Source: an uncultured Pseudomonadota bacterium | GTDB taxonomy: Bacteria > Pseudomonadota > Gammaproteobacteria > Burkholderiales > Burkholderiaceae | Direction: 5' to 3' | Length of the DNA: 42,863 bases | Assembly (NCBI GenBank): GCA_946480245.1 | Contig: CAMLIZ010000023.1 | Location: 1 to 42,863 of the forward strand | Part shown: positions 17,945 to 26,400 of the stretch, piece after piece | How the letters are laid out: the number at the start of each line of letters is the position of its first letter | Position numbering within the stretch: position 1 is the stretch's first letter | The notes under the pieces: generated by a model | Databases searched by the model: none | Seen by the model: the letters and a program-made list of their open reading frames with translations, nothing else | Told to the model about the DNA's origin: nothing | Made by a program: the position numbers and the translations under genes

Positions 17945-18859
17945 ATGCCTTTTCGCCGTCTCGCCCTCTGCGGCTTCCTCGTCACACTGCTGGCCGCCTG
18001 TGCCGCAGTGCCGCCGTCGCCTGCCGGTGCCGGGCAAGCCGACTTCGAGGGCTGGCCCTGCGATGCGCTGGCCGATGCAACCCAGCAGGTGCAGCAGCGC
18101 GCCGCCGATCTGGCCTACTCCCCCGAAGGTGACCGCGCCAGCCGGGTGCTGGTGCTGTCGCCCGGCGCTGCCGTGTTCTGGCCCGCGCTGCTCGCGATGC
18201 GCCCGGACGGCCTCGACGCCGCCGAACTGCAGCGCCTGAAGCAGCGCTACGAAGCGCTGGATGCCGTGGCCTCGCGCCGCGGCTGCACGTTCACCCATTT
18301 CGCGTTGCGTCCGCCGGCCCGTGCTGCGCTGCCGGTGGCCTTGGGCGAGCGCCTGGTGTACGAGGAGCGCAGCGGCGCGCGCGGCCCGGCGCAGGAGCTC
18401 GGCCTGCGCCTGCTTGCGCTCAAGCGCGGCGAATTCGACTTCCTGCTCGACGATGGCCCCGGCACGCACGCGCTGCCCTGGCGCCAGGACGCCGCCGGCA
18501 ATGCGCTGGCGCCGGCGCAACCGCATCGCCTGCTCAGCTGGACGCGCCTGCTGCGCACGCAGCTGGCGCTGGGCGACGTGCTCGCAGGCGAGCTGCAGGG
18601 CCCGCTGCCGCCGGACGGCCGTGCCCGCGTGCGCGGCCAGGTCATCGCGGTGGGGCCGGCGGTGCTGGCCGGGCGCGCGTTCGACGCCGCCACGATCGAG
18701 CTCTTCGGCGAGTTGCCCGGCGGGCCGGCCAACGCGCGCATCGACGGCATGCTGATGGTCGATCGCGCCAGCGGCGTGCTGCTGCGCCTGGAGCTGCGCT
18801 CCGACGAGCCCGCCTATGCGCTGCGCCGCCGCCTGGTGCGCATCGAGCCGGCCGGCTGA
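17945..18859 (+). CDS. Predicted lipoprotein, function unknown
   Basis: It has 304 residues and I do not recognise the family. The N-terminus MPFRRLALCGFLVTLLAAC has a good lipobox (L16-A17-A18-C19), so it should be lipidated; the residue after the Cys is Ala, which favours the outer membrane. The mature part is rich in Ala, Leu and Arg with two further cysteines (in GWPCDAL and RRGCTF), and its second half reads as alternating beta strands (VRGQVIAVGPAVL, LLRLELRS). The upstream ATG at 17912 would bury the signal peptide, so 17945 is preferred. It ends 97 bases before the Spy-like gene and may belong to the same envelope-stress neighbourhood, which is only a positional guess. Confidence 0.72.
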   Translation: MPFRRLALCGFLVTLLAACAAVPPSPAGAGQADFEGWPCDALADATQQVQQRAADLAYSPEGDRASRVLVLSPGAAVFWPALLAMRPDGLDAAELQRLKQRYEALDAVASRRGCTFTHFALRPPARAALPVALGERLVYEERSGARGPAQELGLRLLALKRGEFDFLLDDGPGTHALPWRQDAAGNALAPAQPHRLLSWTRLLRTQLALGDVLAGELQGPLPPDGRARVRGQVIAVGPAVLAGRAFDAATIELFGELPGGPANARIDGMLMVDRASGVLLRLELRSDEPAYALRRRLVRIEPAG

Positions 18860-18868
18860 AGCCGCCGA

Positions 18869-18883
18869 TTCACCTTTCTTTAC
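18869..18883 (-). promoter_or_regulatory. CpxR-box-like site upstream of spy-like gene
   Basis: Read on the minus strand this is GTAAA-GAAAG-GTGAA, nine of ten matches to the CpxR box GTAAA-N5-GTAAA. It lies 73 bases before the start of a Spy/CpxP-like gene and about 0.7 kb before a CpxR-like regulator gene. This is the arrangement expected for a Cpx target promoter. The regulator's C-terminal helix (DRSIDVHISRIR) closely resembles that of CpxR (DRAIDMHISNLR). I did not find convincing -35/-10 elements beside it. Confidence 0.5.
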
Positions 18884-18956
18884 CCCGCCCCCACACCGGC
18901 TCAACAGCCGGCCGCCAAGCTTCACTCCACGCTTGTTCCACAGCTCAGGAGTGATG

Positions 18957-19490
18957 ATGAAAGCCGCTTCCGTTTCCCAACGCTTTTCCCCGCAGGCGCT
19001 GCGCCTGCTGTTTGCCGGTCTGCTGCTGGCGCTGGCCGGCAGCTTCGCCCTGACCGCGTTCGCCCAGGGCCGCCACGGCCCGCACGGGGAGGGTGGTTTC
19101 ATGGGCGGGCCGATGATGATGGGCCGCGGCCTCGACCGCATGCTCGACAGCGTGAACGCCAGCGATGCGCAACGCACGCAGATCAAGCAGATCGCGCAGG
19201 CCGCCGCCGCGGACCTGAAGGCGCAGCACGAGGCCGGTCGCGCGCTGCACGAGCAGGCGATGACGCTGTTCACCCAGCCCACCGTCGACGCCAACGCCGC
19301 CGAGGCACTGCGCCAGCAAATGCTGGCCCAGCACGACCAGGCCTCCAAGCGCATGCTGCAGGCGATGCTCGACGTCAGCCGCGTGCTCACGCCCGAGCAG
19401 CGCCAGCAGCTGGCGCAGAAGATGAAGCAGCGCCACGAGATGATGCAGCGCCACATGCAGGAGCGCCGGCAGCTGGACAGCGCCAAGTGA
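18957..19490 (+). CDS. Spy/CpxP-family periplasmic protein
   Basis: Predicted periplasmic chaperone or stress sensor. It has 177 residues: signal peptide about 1-37 (ends AFA-Q), a His/Gly/Met-rich segment at 38-57 (RHGPHGEGG, MGGPMMMG), then long helices with an LTxxQ-type motif (LTPEQRQQL, 144-152) and a weaker first copy (VNASDAQRTQI, 67-77). The Met- and His-rich ends could bind metal, as in CpxP, Spy and CnrX relatives. The ribosome site CAGGAG (18946-18951) sits 5 bases before the ATG at 18957, which is preferred over the adjoining ATG at 18954. A CpxR-like box lies upstream and the CpxR/CpxA-like pair downstream, so it is probably both target and accessory sensor of that system. Confidence 0.85.
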   Translation: MKAASVSQRFSPQALRLLFAGLLLALAGSFALTAFAQGRHGPHGEGGFMGGPMMMGRGLDRMLDSVNASDAQRTQIKQIAQAAAADLKAQHEAGRALHEQAMTLFTQPTVDANAAEALRQQMLAQHDQASKRMLQAMLDVSRVLTPEQRQQLAQKMKQRHEMMQRHMQERRQLDSAK

Positions 19491-19554
19491 TCATGGCCGT
19501 GGCGGCGATATGCTGCGAGGCCGCCTGATTTCCTCCTCCTCTCGGCCAGGAATT

Positions 19555-19585
19555 CGCCCCGCGGTTCGCGCCCGGGGCGCTTTTT
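19555..19585 (+). terminator. Intrinsic terminator after spy-like gene
   Basis: A perfect 7-bp GC stem, CGCCCCG (19555-19561) with CGGGGCG (19573-19579), has an 11-base loop and is followed by CTTTTT (19580-19585). It ends the spy-like transcript 65 bases after its stop, yet the regulator ATG is only 14 bases further on. Confidence 0.8.
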
Positions 19586-19599
19586 CCATTCCGACTGCC

Positions 19600-20313
19600 A
19601 TGACTGCCACCGCTCATCTGCTGCTGATCGACGACGACGCCCGCCTCACGGCGATGGTGGGCGACTACCTGCGCCAGGCAGGCTACGAGGTCGACGTGGC
19701 CGGCTCGCTGCAACAGGGGCGCCAGCGCCTGCAAGCGGCCGCCTACGACGCGCTGGTGCTCGACCTGATGCTGCCCGACGGCGACGGGCTCGACCTCACG
19801 CGCGAGCTGCGCGCCGACCCGCGCACGCGCCGTCTGCCGCTGGTGATGCTCACCGCGCGCGGCGAACCGATGGACCGCATCCTCGGCCTGGAGATCGGCG
19901 CCGACGACTACCTGCCCAAGCCCTTCGAGCCGCGCGAGCTGCTGGCGCGCGTGAAGGCGCTGCTGCGGCGAGCCGCGCCGGAGGCGCCGGACGAGGTGCT
20001 GCGCTTCGGCCGGCTGGAGATCGATCTCGGCGAGCGCAAGGCACGGCTGGACGGGCGCGACTGCGACCTCACCGGCCACCAGTTCGACCTGCTGGTGGTG
20101 CTGGCGCAAAGCGCCGGCCGCGTGCTGTCGCGCGACCAGATCATGGACCAGCTGAAGGGCCATCCGATCGACGCCTTCGACCGCTCGATCGACGTGCACA
20201 TTTCCCGCATCCGCTCGGCCATCGAGGACGACCCCAAGAACCCGCGCCGCGTGCTCACCGTGCGCGGCGCCGGCTACGTGTTCGCGCGCAAGCAGGACGC
20301 CGACGGCGCGTGA
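19600..20313 (+). CDS. OmpR-family response regulator, CpxR-like
   Basis: DNA-binding regulator of an envelope-stress type two-component system. It has 237 residues. The receiver (about 6-122) has acidic DDD at 11-13, phosphoacceptor D55 in LVLDLMLPDGDG, the MLTARG switch and KPF Lys. The winged-helix DNA-binding domain (about 135-230) ends in VRGAGYVF. Both the receiver (LGLEIGADDYLPKPF) and the DNA-reading helix closely match E. coli CpxR. The kinase gene starts one base after its stop. There is no Shine-Dalgarno in the 14 bases between an intrinsic terminator's T-run and the ATG, so how the gene is expressed is unclear: read-through, or a promoter inside the hairpin region giving a very short leader. 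Confidence 0.9.
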   Translation: MTATAHLLLIDDDARLTAMVGDYLRQAGYEVDVAGSLQQGRQRLQAAAYDALVLDLMLPDGDGLDLTRELRADPRTRRLPLVMLTARGEPMDRILGLEIGADDYLPKPFEPRELLARVKALLRRAAPEAPDEVLRFGRLEIDLGERKARLDGRDCDLTGHQFDLLVVLAQSAGRVLSRDQIMDQLKGHPIDAFDRSIDVHISRIRSAIEDDPKNPRRVLTVRGAGYVFARKQDADGA

Positions 20314-20314
20314 C

Positions 20315-21697
20315 GTGAAGAGCCTGTACGTCCGCATCTACCTCACCATCGTCGCGGTGCTGCTGCTGTTCGCGCTGGTCGCGGGCTGGCTGGCGCAGCG
20401 CCACCTCGACGCAGAGCGCCTGCGGCTGCAGACGGTGGCCGGCGAGCGTGCGGCCGCCTGGGCCACGCTGATCGAGAACAGCCTGCCGGCCGTCAGCGCA
20501 CCGCCCGAGCAGCAGCGCGACGCGCTGGTCGATTGGGCCGAGCGCCTGCACCTGCCACTCGCGCTGGACGACGCGCAAGGCCGGCGCATCGCCACCTCGC
20601 CGATGTTCGCGCGCCACGCCGACGACCCGATGGGCCCGCCGCGCATCACCTATCGCGTGCGCTTGTCCGACGGCCGCACACTGCTGATGCTGCGGCCCCT
20701 GCTGGTACGCGGCGGCGAGCGGCCGCGGCAGCCGCGTGAGGACGGCGCGCCGCCTTCGCACAACGATGGCCGGCCACCGCCGCGCCCGCCCGGGGCGGCC
20801 TTCGCGATCCACTACGGCGGCCCGCCGGTGCTGGTGGGCGGCGCCGGGCTGGCGGCCACGCTGCTGCTGTTGTTTGCCGCGGTCGCGCTGGGCGCCTACC
20901 CGGTGGTGCGCCGGCTCACGCGCCGGCTGGAGGCGTTGAAGCAGGGCGTGGAAGCGTTCGGTGCCGGCGCCTTGAGTCAGCGCGTGCCCGAGGACGGCCG
21001 CGACGAAGTCGCGGCGCTCGGCACCAGCTTCAACCGGGCCGCCGAGCGCATCGAGCAGTTGCTGCACTCGCACCAGAGCCTGCTGGCCAATGCGAGCCAC
21101 GAGCTGCGCTCGCCACTGGCCCGCCTGAAGATGGCGGTGGCGATGATCGATGGCGCGTCGCCCGAGCAGCGCGCGCGCCTGAACCAGGAGATCCATACCA
21201 ACATCGCCGAACTCGACGCGCTGGTTGAGGAGGTATTGCTGGCCAGTCGGTTGGACGCGCAGACCGCGCTCGAGGCGCGCGACCCGGTCGACCTGATCGG
21301 GCTGGCCGCCGAAGAAGCCGCGCGCGTGAACGCGCAGGTGGAGGCGCCGCCGGCGCTGCCGCCCTTGCGCGGCGACGAGCGCCTGCTGCGCCGTGCGCTG
21401 CGCAACCTGCTGGAGAACGCGCACCGCTATGGCGGCGGCGATGTGTCGGTGGCGATCACCGGCACCGGCAGTTGCGTCGACGTGCGCGTATGCGACCGCG
21501 GCCCGGGCGTCCCGCAGGCGATGCGCGAGCGCATCTTCGAGCCGTTCTTCCGTCTGCCCGGCCATGCCGAGCAGGCCGGCGGCGTGGGGCTGGGCCTGAG
21601 CCTGGTCAAGCAGATTGCCGAGCGCCATGGGGGCAGCGTGCGCTGCGAGGCCCGCGAGGGCGGTGGCAGCTGCTTCGTGCTGCGCCTGCCCGCGTAG
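20315..21697 (+). CDS. Sensor histidine kinase, CpxA-like
   Basis: Membrane kinase partner of the adjacent regulator. It has 460 residues: a first membrane helix at about 8-27, a periplasmic domain to about 170 with a Pro/Arg-rich stretch before the membrane (RPPPRPPG), a second helix at about 172-195, HAMP at 197-250, H-box with H262 in NASHELRSPLARL, an N-box (RNLLENAHRYG) and G-boxes (DRGPGV, GVGLGLS). The start is GTG at 20315, one base after the regulator stop TGA, and no nearby ATG is in frame. The periplasmic domain lacks a fold I can name, so the signal is unknown. The Spy-like protein upstream is a candidate partner. Confidence 0.9.
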   Translation: MKSLYVRIYLTIVAVLLLFALVAGWLAQRHLDAERLRLQTVAGERAAAWATLIENSLPAVSAPPEQQRDALVDWAERLHLPLALDDAQGRRIATSPMFARHADDPMGPPRITYRVRLSDGRTLLMLRPLLVRGGERPRQPREDGAPPSHNDGRPPPRPPGAAFAIHYGGPPVLVGGAGLAATLLLLFAAVALGAYPVVRRLTRRLEALKQGVEAFGAGALSQRVPEDGRDEVAALGTSFNRAAERIEQLLHSHQSLLANASHELRSPLARLKMAVAMIDGASPEQRARLNQEIHTNIAELDALVEEVLLASRLDAQTALEARDPVDLIGLAAEEAARVNAQVEAPPALPPLRGDERLLRRALRNLLENAHRYGGGDVSVAITGTGSCVDVRVCDRGPGVPQAMRERIFEPFFRLPGHAEQAGGVGLGLSLVKQIAERHGGSVRCEAREGGGSCFVLRLPA

Positions 21698-21712
21698 GCG
21701 GCGCGCGCGCGA

Positions 21713-22168
21713 TCAGGCGCGCTGGCGCTCCAGCGTCTCGGCCGGAGGATGGTCCGCGCCGCTGGCCACCCGCGCCCGCTCCGCATAGCGGTTGAAGCGC
21801 CACGCCGTGCCGTCCAGCGTGATGCGGCGCCACACCGCGCGCTTCTCGGCCGGCGTGTACACCGGCCAGTGCTGCACCTCGTCGAAGCTGCGGCCGCAGC
21901 CTTTGCACATGGCGTCGCCCTGCGCGGTGGAGCAGATCGCGATGCACGGCGCGTCGGGCGTGCTGGCGTACCAGGCCAGCCAGGCGTTGCGCGCGTTGGC
22001 CGGCATGCCGGCCTCGTCGCACTCGTCCTCGTGGTAGTACACCATTAGCGCATACACCTCGGCCAGCGCGCGCACTTCTGCGCAGGCGCTGATGCCGTCG
22101 GGCGACGGCGAGCGCTCGCGCCACCAGTTGATGGCCGCCTCGATGTCGGTGATATGGATGCCGGGCAT
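21713..22168 (-). CDS. DUF3717-DUF1289 fusion protein
   Basis: It has 151 residues; function unknown. The N-terminal part (HITDIEAAINWWR through ALAEVYALMVYY, about 4-45) matches DUF3717. The middle (about 70-115) is DUF1289, with its cysteine set CIAIC and CKGC and the downstream WPVYTPAEKRAVWRRI. DUF1289 proteins are small Cys proteins thought to bind a metal, but no activity is established. In many bacteria the two domains are separate or DUF1289 stands alone. The ATG at 22168 begins exactly at the DUF3717 motif. The gene converges on the kinase gene (15-base gap) and diverges from the DUF481 gene (75 bases). Confidence 0.85.
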   Translation of the reverse strand: MPGIHITDIEAAINWWRERSPSPDGISACAEVRALAEVYALMVYYHEDECDEAGMPANARNAWLAWYASTPDAPCIAICSTAQGDAMCKGCGRSFDEVQHWPVYTPAEKRAVWRRITLDGTAWRFNRYAERARVASGADHPPAETLERQRA

Positions 22169-22243
22169 GCTGGAAACGGTCGGGGATCGGGAGAATAGCG
22201 CAGCGGTGCAGTGCTGCCGCCCCAACCGAAGGAACCCCCCACG

Positions 22244-23011
22244 ATGCAGATTCGCCCTGCCGTTCGACTCGCCCTCATTGCCCTTGCCGGGTGTTCTTGC
22301 CTTGCGGTGCAGGCGCAGGTGACACAAGTGTCTGACGGTCGATGGCACTCGCTGTACACCGCGGGCGCCAGCCTGGCCAGCGGCAATACCGACGCCAAGA
22401 GCGTTTCGTTCGGTGCCGATGCGGTGAAGATGACCCTGCACGACAAGTGGTCGCTCAACGCCGCGGGCCAGTACACGCACACCAACGGTGCACGCACCGC
22501 CAACCGCCTGGGCGGCAGCGGCCGCTATGCGCTCGACATCACGCCCGACTGGTTCGGCTTCACGCAGCTCGACCTGCTGCGCGACTTGCCGGCGGCCATC
22601 TCGCTGCGCAGTGCGCTCGGCGAGGGCTTGGGCTACCACGTGCTGAAGCTGCAGGACAACAGCTGGGACGTGCTCGCCGGCCTGGCCTATACCGTGGACC
22701 GCTACAGCCGCCCGCTGGCGGTCGACGACGTCGAGCGCACGCAATACAGCCACGCCGAGCTGCTGCTGTCGGAGGACTCCAACCACAAGCTGAGCGAGAA
22801 CACGAGCTTCAAGCAGAAGCTCACCGTGTTCCCCGATCTGCAGGGATCAGGCCGCTCGCGCGCCACCTTCGACGCTGCACTTTCGGTGGCGATGACCCAG
22901 CGGCTGTCGCTCACCGCCAGCCTTGCGCAGCGCTACGACAGCCATCCCGGCCAGGGGCTGGGCAAGAACGACACGCTGTTCCTCACCGGCGTGTCGCTGC
23001 GCGTCGACTGA
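22244..23011 (+). CDS. DUF481-family outer membrane protein
   Basis: It has 255 residues: a signal peptide of about 1-24 (ends VQA-Q), then alternating strands typical of the DUF481/YdiY beta-barrel family, including the hallmark opening of an exported barrel (YTAGASLASGNTDAKSVSFGADAVK). It ends LTGVSLRVD rather than in a strong aromatic, so barrel insertion by the usual signal is less certain. GAAGGA lies about 10 bases before the ATG. No ligand is known for the family. It converges on trpS with a 6-base gap. Confidence 0.8.
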   Translation: MQIRPAVRLALIALAGCSCLAVQAQVTQVSDGRWHSLYTAGASLASGNTDAKSVSFGADAVKMTLHDKWSLNAAGQYTHTNGARTANRLGGSGRYALDITPDWFGFTQLDLLRDLPAAISLRSALGEGLGYHVLKLQDNSWDVLAGLAYTVDRYSRPLAVDDVERTQYSHAELLLSEDSNHKLSENTSFKQKLTVFPDLQGSGRSRATFDAALSVAMTQRLSLTASLAQRYDSHPGQGLGKNDTLFLTGVSLRVD

Positions 23012-23017
23012 GATGAC

Positions 23018-24259
23018 TCAGTAGTTGAGCCCCATCGCGTCGCGCACGTCGCGCATGGTCTGGCGCGCCACCGAGCGGGCGCGTTCGGTGCCCACCTCGA
23101 CGATCCAGTGCACGTGCTTCGGGTTCGTGAGGTAGGGCTCGGCACGCTCGCGCCAGGGCTCCTGCTCCTTGATGATGGCGTCGATCACCGGCTGCTTGCA
23201 GTCCAGGCAGCCGATGCCCGCCGTGGTGCAGCCCTGCCAGACCCACTGCCGCGTGGCGTCCTCCGAGTACACCTTGTGGAACTCCCACACCGGGCAGCGC
23301 TCGGGGTTGCCCGCGTCGGTGCGGCGCACGCGCTGCGGGTCGGTGGGCATCTTGCGGATCTTCTCGCTCACCACGGCCGGCGCCTCGCGCATCGCGATCG
23401 TGTTGCCGTAGCTCTTGCTCATCTTGGCGCCGTCCAGCCCGGGCAGCTTGGTCACCTCGGTGTGCAGCGCCTGCGGCTCGGGCAGAACGGTCTTGCCGGT
23501 GCCCTTGAAGTGGCCGAGCAGCAGCTCCGCGTCGTCGGAGCTCCAGTCGGGCAGCGCGGCGGCCTTCTTCAGGATGTTCTCTCCCTTGGCCACGGCCTCG
23601 GCGGCGCCGGTCTCCTGGTAGGCCTTGCGCTGCTTCTCGAAGTAGCGGGCGTCGTCCTTGCCCAGCTTGGCGAGTGCGGCCTGCACCTTGGCGTCGAAGC
23701 CCGGCACCTTGCCGTACAGGTGGTTGAAGCGGCGTGCCACCTCGCGCGTGAGCTCCACGTGCGAGGCCTGGTCCTCGCCCACCGGCACGAAGGCGGCCTT
23801 GTAGATCAGGATGTCGGCCGCCTGCAGCAGCGGGTAGCCGAGGAAACCGTAGGTGGCGAGGTCGCGGTCCTTCAGCTTCTCGATCTGGTCCTTGTAGGTC
23901 GGCACGCGCTCCAGCCAGCCCAGCGGCGTGCCCATGGCCAGCAGCGTGAACAGCTCGGCATGCTCGGGCAGGCGGCTCTGCAGGAACATCGTGCAGCGCT
24001 CCGGGTCCAGGCCGGCGGCCACCCAGTCGATCACCATGTCGTACACGTTGCGCTCGATGACCTCGCGCTCTTCGTAGTGCGTGGTCAGCGCGTGCCAGTC
24101 GGCCACGAAGTAGAAGCAGTCGTAGTCGTCCTGCAGGCGCACCCAGTTCTTCAGCGCCCCGTGGTAGTGGCCCAGGTGCAGCGCACCGGTGGGGCGCATG
24201 CCGGACAGCACGCGGGCCTTGGCGGCGCGCGGCACGGGTGTGGCTTCTTCGGAAGTCAT
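23018..24259 (-). CDS. trpS: Tryptophanyl-tRNA synthetase
   Basis: Charges tRNA-Trp. It has 413 residues, class I synthetase with the HIGH-type motif HLGH (28-31) after SGMRPTGAL and KMSKS (279-283). It is longer than the roughly 330-residue enteric enzyme because of an insertion at about 190-265 before the KMSKS loop; this long form is common in betaproteobacteria. Extra cysteines (GCTTAGIGCLDC) lie near the C-terminus. The ATG at 24259 begins shortly before the conserved core; a frame extending to 24559 overlaps purN on the other strand and is rejected. It is divergent from purN with 59 bases between. Confidence 0.96.
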   Translation of the reverse strand: MTSEEATPVPRAAKARVLSGMRPTGALHLGHYHGALKNWVRLQDDYDCFYFVADWHALTTHYEEREVIERNVYDMVIDWVAAGLDPERCTMFLQSRLPEHAELFTLLAMGTPLGWLERVPTYKDQIEKLKDRDLATYGFLGYPLLQAADILIYKAAFVPVGEDQASHVELTREVARRFNHLYGKVPGFDAKVQAALAKLGKDDARYFEKQRKAYQETGAAEAVAKGENILKKAAALPDWSSDDAELLLGHFKGTGKTVLPEPQALHTEVTKLPGLDGAKMSKSYGNTIAMREAPAVVSEKIRKMPTDPQRVRRTDAGNPERCPVWEFHKVYSEDATRQWVWQGCTTAGIGCLDCKQPVIDAIIKEQEPWRERAEPYLTNPKHVHWIVEVGTERARSVARQTMRDVRDAMGLNY

Positions 24260-24318
24260 GGCGGGTTCGAAAAGTGAGCCTGGGATTGTAGGAGGGCCGG
24301 TCATTACACTCGCGGCCG

Positions 24319-24945
24319 ATGAAGCGCATCGTGATCCTGGTTTCCGGCCGCGGCTCCAACATGGAGGCCATCGTCGACGCCTGCGCGCGCGAAGGCTGGA
24401 ACGCGCACGTGGCGGCCGTGCTGAGCAACCGGCCCGATGCGGCCGGCCTGGAGTTCGCGCGGGCGCGCGGCATCGTGGCCCAGGCCATCGACCACAAGGC
24501 GTTTGCCGATCGCGACGCGTTCGACTCCGCGCTGGCGGCGGCCATCGACACCCATGCACCGGACCTCGTGGTGCTGGCCGGCTTCATGCGCATCCTCGGC
24601 GACGCCTTCGTGCGCCGCTATCACGGCCGCATGCTGAACGTGCATCCGTCGCTGCTGCCGGCGTTCACCGGCCTGCACACCCACCGGCGCGCCATCGAGG
24701 CCGGCTGCAAGGCGCACGGCGCCACGGTGCATTTTGTGACCCCGGCGCTGGACCATGGGCCGATCGTGGCGCAGGCCGTCGTGCCCGTGCTGCCGGGCGA
24801 CACCGAAGCCACGCTGGCAGCGCGCGTGCTGGCGCGCGAACACGTGATGTACCCGCTGGCGGTGCGCTGGTTCGTGCACGACGAGCTGCAACTGGCCGAT
24901 GGCGTGGTGACGCATCGGGGCGGCGCGGCGCAGTTGCTGGCCTGA
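24319..24945 (+). CDS. purN: Phosphoribosylglycinamide formyltransferase
   Basis: Transfers a formyl group from 10-formyl-tetrahydrofolate to GAR in purine synthesis. It has 208 residues, usual length. The phosphate loop is VSGRGSNM (8-15), and the catalytic N107, H109 and D145 are in MLNVHPSLLPAF and ALDHGPIV, each one residue later than in the E. coli enzyme. It is followed after 27 bases by an RNA methyltransferase gene, likely on the same transcript. Confidence 0.96.
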   Translation: MKRIVILVSGRGSNMEAIVDACAREGWNAHVAAVLSNRPDAAGLEFARARGIVAQAIDHKAFADRDAFDSALAAAIDTHAPDLVVLAGFMRILGDAFVRRYHGRMLNVHPSLLPAFTGLHTHRRAIEAGCKAHGATVHFVTPALDHGPIVAQAVVPVLPGDTEATLAARVLAREHVMYPLAVRWFVHDELQLADGVVTHRGGAAQLLA

Positions 24946-24972
24946 GGAGTAGCGCCCGGGATAATCCGGCGC

Positions 24973-26235
24973 ATGCATCCCAATGCCCTGCTGGACCTGA
25001 CGACCGAGCTGCTGCGGTCGGTGCTGAAGTTCGATGCGCCGGCCGACGGCGTGGTGTCGGCGTTCTTTCGCAAGCACCGCGATCTCGGCGCGCGCGAGCG
25101 CCACACGCTCGCCGAAACCACCTACCAGGTGCTGCGCCAGCGCCTGCTGCTGCAGCATCTCGCACAAAACGGCCCCGGTGCGCTCGAGCGCCGGCTGGCC
25201 ATCCTGGCCTGGCAAGGCAGCCCCACCTTTTTGAGGGGGGCACTGGGCCCGCAGGAACAGCAATGGCTGGAGGCCGCGCAACGCATCGACCCCGTCGCCC
25301 TGCCGCCCAAGCTGCGCCACAACCTGCCCGACTGGCTGGCGCAGCGTTTGCAGCAGCAGCTGGGCGAGGGGGAGTTCGAAGCGCTGGCCTCCAGCCTCAA
25401 CCAGCCGGCGCCGCTGGACCTGCGCGTGAACCTGCTGAAGACTCGGCGCGAGGACGCCCAGGCCGCGCTGGCCGCCGCCGGCATCGACGCCCAGCCCACG
25501 CCGTATTCGCCGTGGGGCCTGCGCGTGCAGGGCAAGCCGGCCTTGAACAAGCTGGAGCTGTTCACGCAGGGTCAGGTGGAGGTGCAGGACGAAGGCAGCC
25601 AGCTGCTGGCGTTGCTGCTGGCGCCGCGGCGCGGCGAGATGGTGGTGGACTTTTGCGCCGGCGCCGGCGGCAAGACGCTGGCGCTGGGCGCCGCGATGCG
25701 CAACACCGGCCGGCTGTATGCCTTCGACGTGTCCGGCCACCGGCTTGACGCGCTGAAGCCCAGGCTCGCGCGCAGCGGCCTGTCCAACGTGTACCCGGCG
25801 CAAATCGCGCACGAGCGCGACGACCGAGTGAAGCGCTTGGCCGGCAAGATCGACCGCGTGCTGGTGGATGCCCCTTGTTCCGGCCTGGGCACCCTGCGGC
25901 GCAACCCCGACCTCAAATGGCGCCAGTCGCCTGCGGCGCTGGAGGAATTGCGGGCCAAGCAGGCCGCGATCCTGGACAGTGCCGCGCGCCTGCTCAAGCC
26001 GGGGGGGCGGCTCGTGTACGCCACCTGCAGCTTGCTGCGGGAGGAAGACGAAGCGATCGCCCAGGCCTTCTCCGACACCCATGCGGATTTCGAGCAGGTG
26101 CCGGCCGGTGAAGCGCTTGCGCGGGCCCAGGTGCCCGACGCCGCCACGCTGGACAGCCAGGGCTACCTGCGCCTGTGGCCGCACCGCCAGGGCACCGACG
26201 GCTTCTTTGCCGCGGTCTGGCAAAAGAAGGCCTGA
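24973..26235 (+). CDS. RsmB/NOP-family RNA m5C methyltransferase
   Basis: S-adenosylmethionine-dependent cytosine-5 methyltransferase acting on RNA, most likely 16S rRNA. It has 420 residues. A helical N-terminal part (about 1-125) is followed by the catalytic fold: SAM motif DFCAGAGGKT (226-235) and the two family cysteines C302 in DAPCSGLG and C352 in YATCSLL. The N-terminus is only loosely NusB-like, and in betaproteobacteria the canonical rsmB usually sits with fmt, so this may be a paralogue; for that reason I give no symbol. The ATG follows purN by 27 bases. A 165-base gap follows, containing one imperfect hairpin (26290-26310) of no clear role. Confidence 0.88.
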   Translation: MHPNALLDLTTELLRSVLKFDAPADGVVSAFFRKHRDLGARERHTLAETTYQVLRQRLLLQHLAQNGPGALERRLAILAWQGSPTFLRGALGPQEQQWLEAAQRIDPVALPPKLRHNLPDWLAQRLQQQLGEGEFEALASSLNQPAPLDLRVNLLKTRREDAQAALAAAGIDAQPTPYSPWGLRVQGKPALNKLELFTQGQVEVQDEGSQLLALLLAPRRGEMVVDFCAGAGGKTLALGAAMRNTGRLYAFDVSGHRLDALKPRLARSGLSNVYPAQIAHERDDRVKRLAGKIDRVLVDAPCSGLGTLRRNPDLKWRQSPAALEELRAKQAAILDSAARLLKPGGRLVYATCSLLREEDEAIAQAFSDTHADFEQVPAGEALARAQVPDAATLDSQGYLRLWPHRQGTDGFFAAVWQKKA

Positions 26236-26400
26236 AGGCGCGACTTTTGCACCTCGATCGGGGAACCGGTGTCGTTGATACCGCTCAAAGGTCGGGCGTT
26301 TTGCCGGACCCTGCGGGCTGGTACCACGCACTTTTCGGGATGCGGGAACCCCTCGTCTCCTACAATCCCGCATTCGCCCACGGTGGGCTGCAAGGCAGGT

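Noticed and set aside
18896..18911. CCGGCT-CAAC-AGCCGG inverted repeat as terminator of the lipoprotein gene
   Set aside because: Six-base stem with no following T-run; more likely incidental, or part of the spy-like leader.
26290..26310. Hairpin GGTCGGGC-GTTTT-GCCGGACC as terminator after the RsmB/NOP gene
   Set aside because: The stem has a G-G mismatch in the middle and no T-run follows it.
26361..26366. TACAAT as the -10 element of the desaturase promoter
   Set aside because: No acceptable -35 hexamer lies 16-18 bases upstream, so it is not listed as a promoter.
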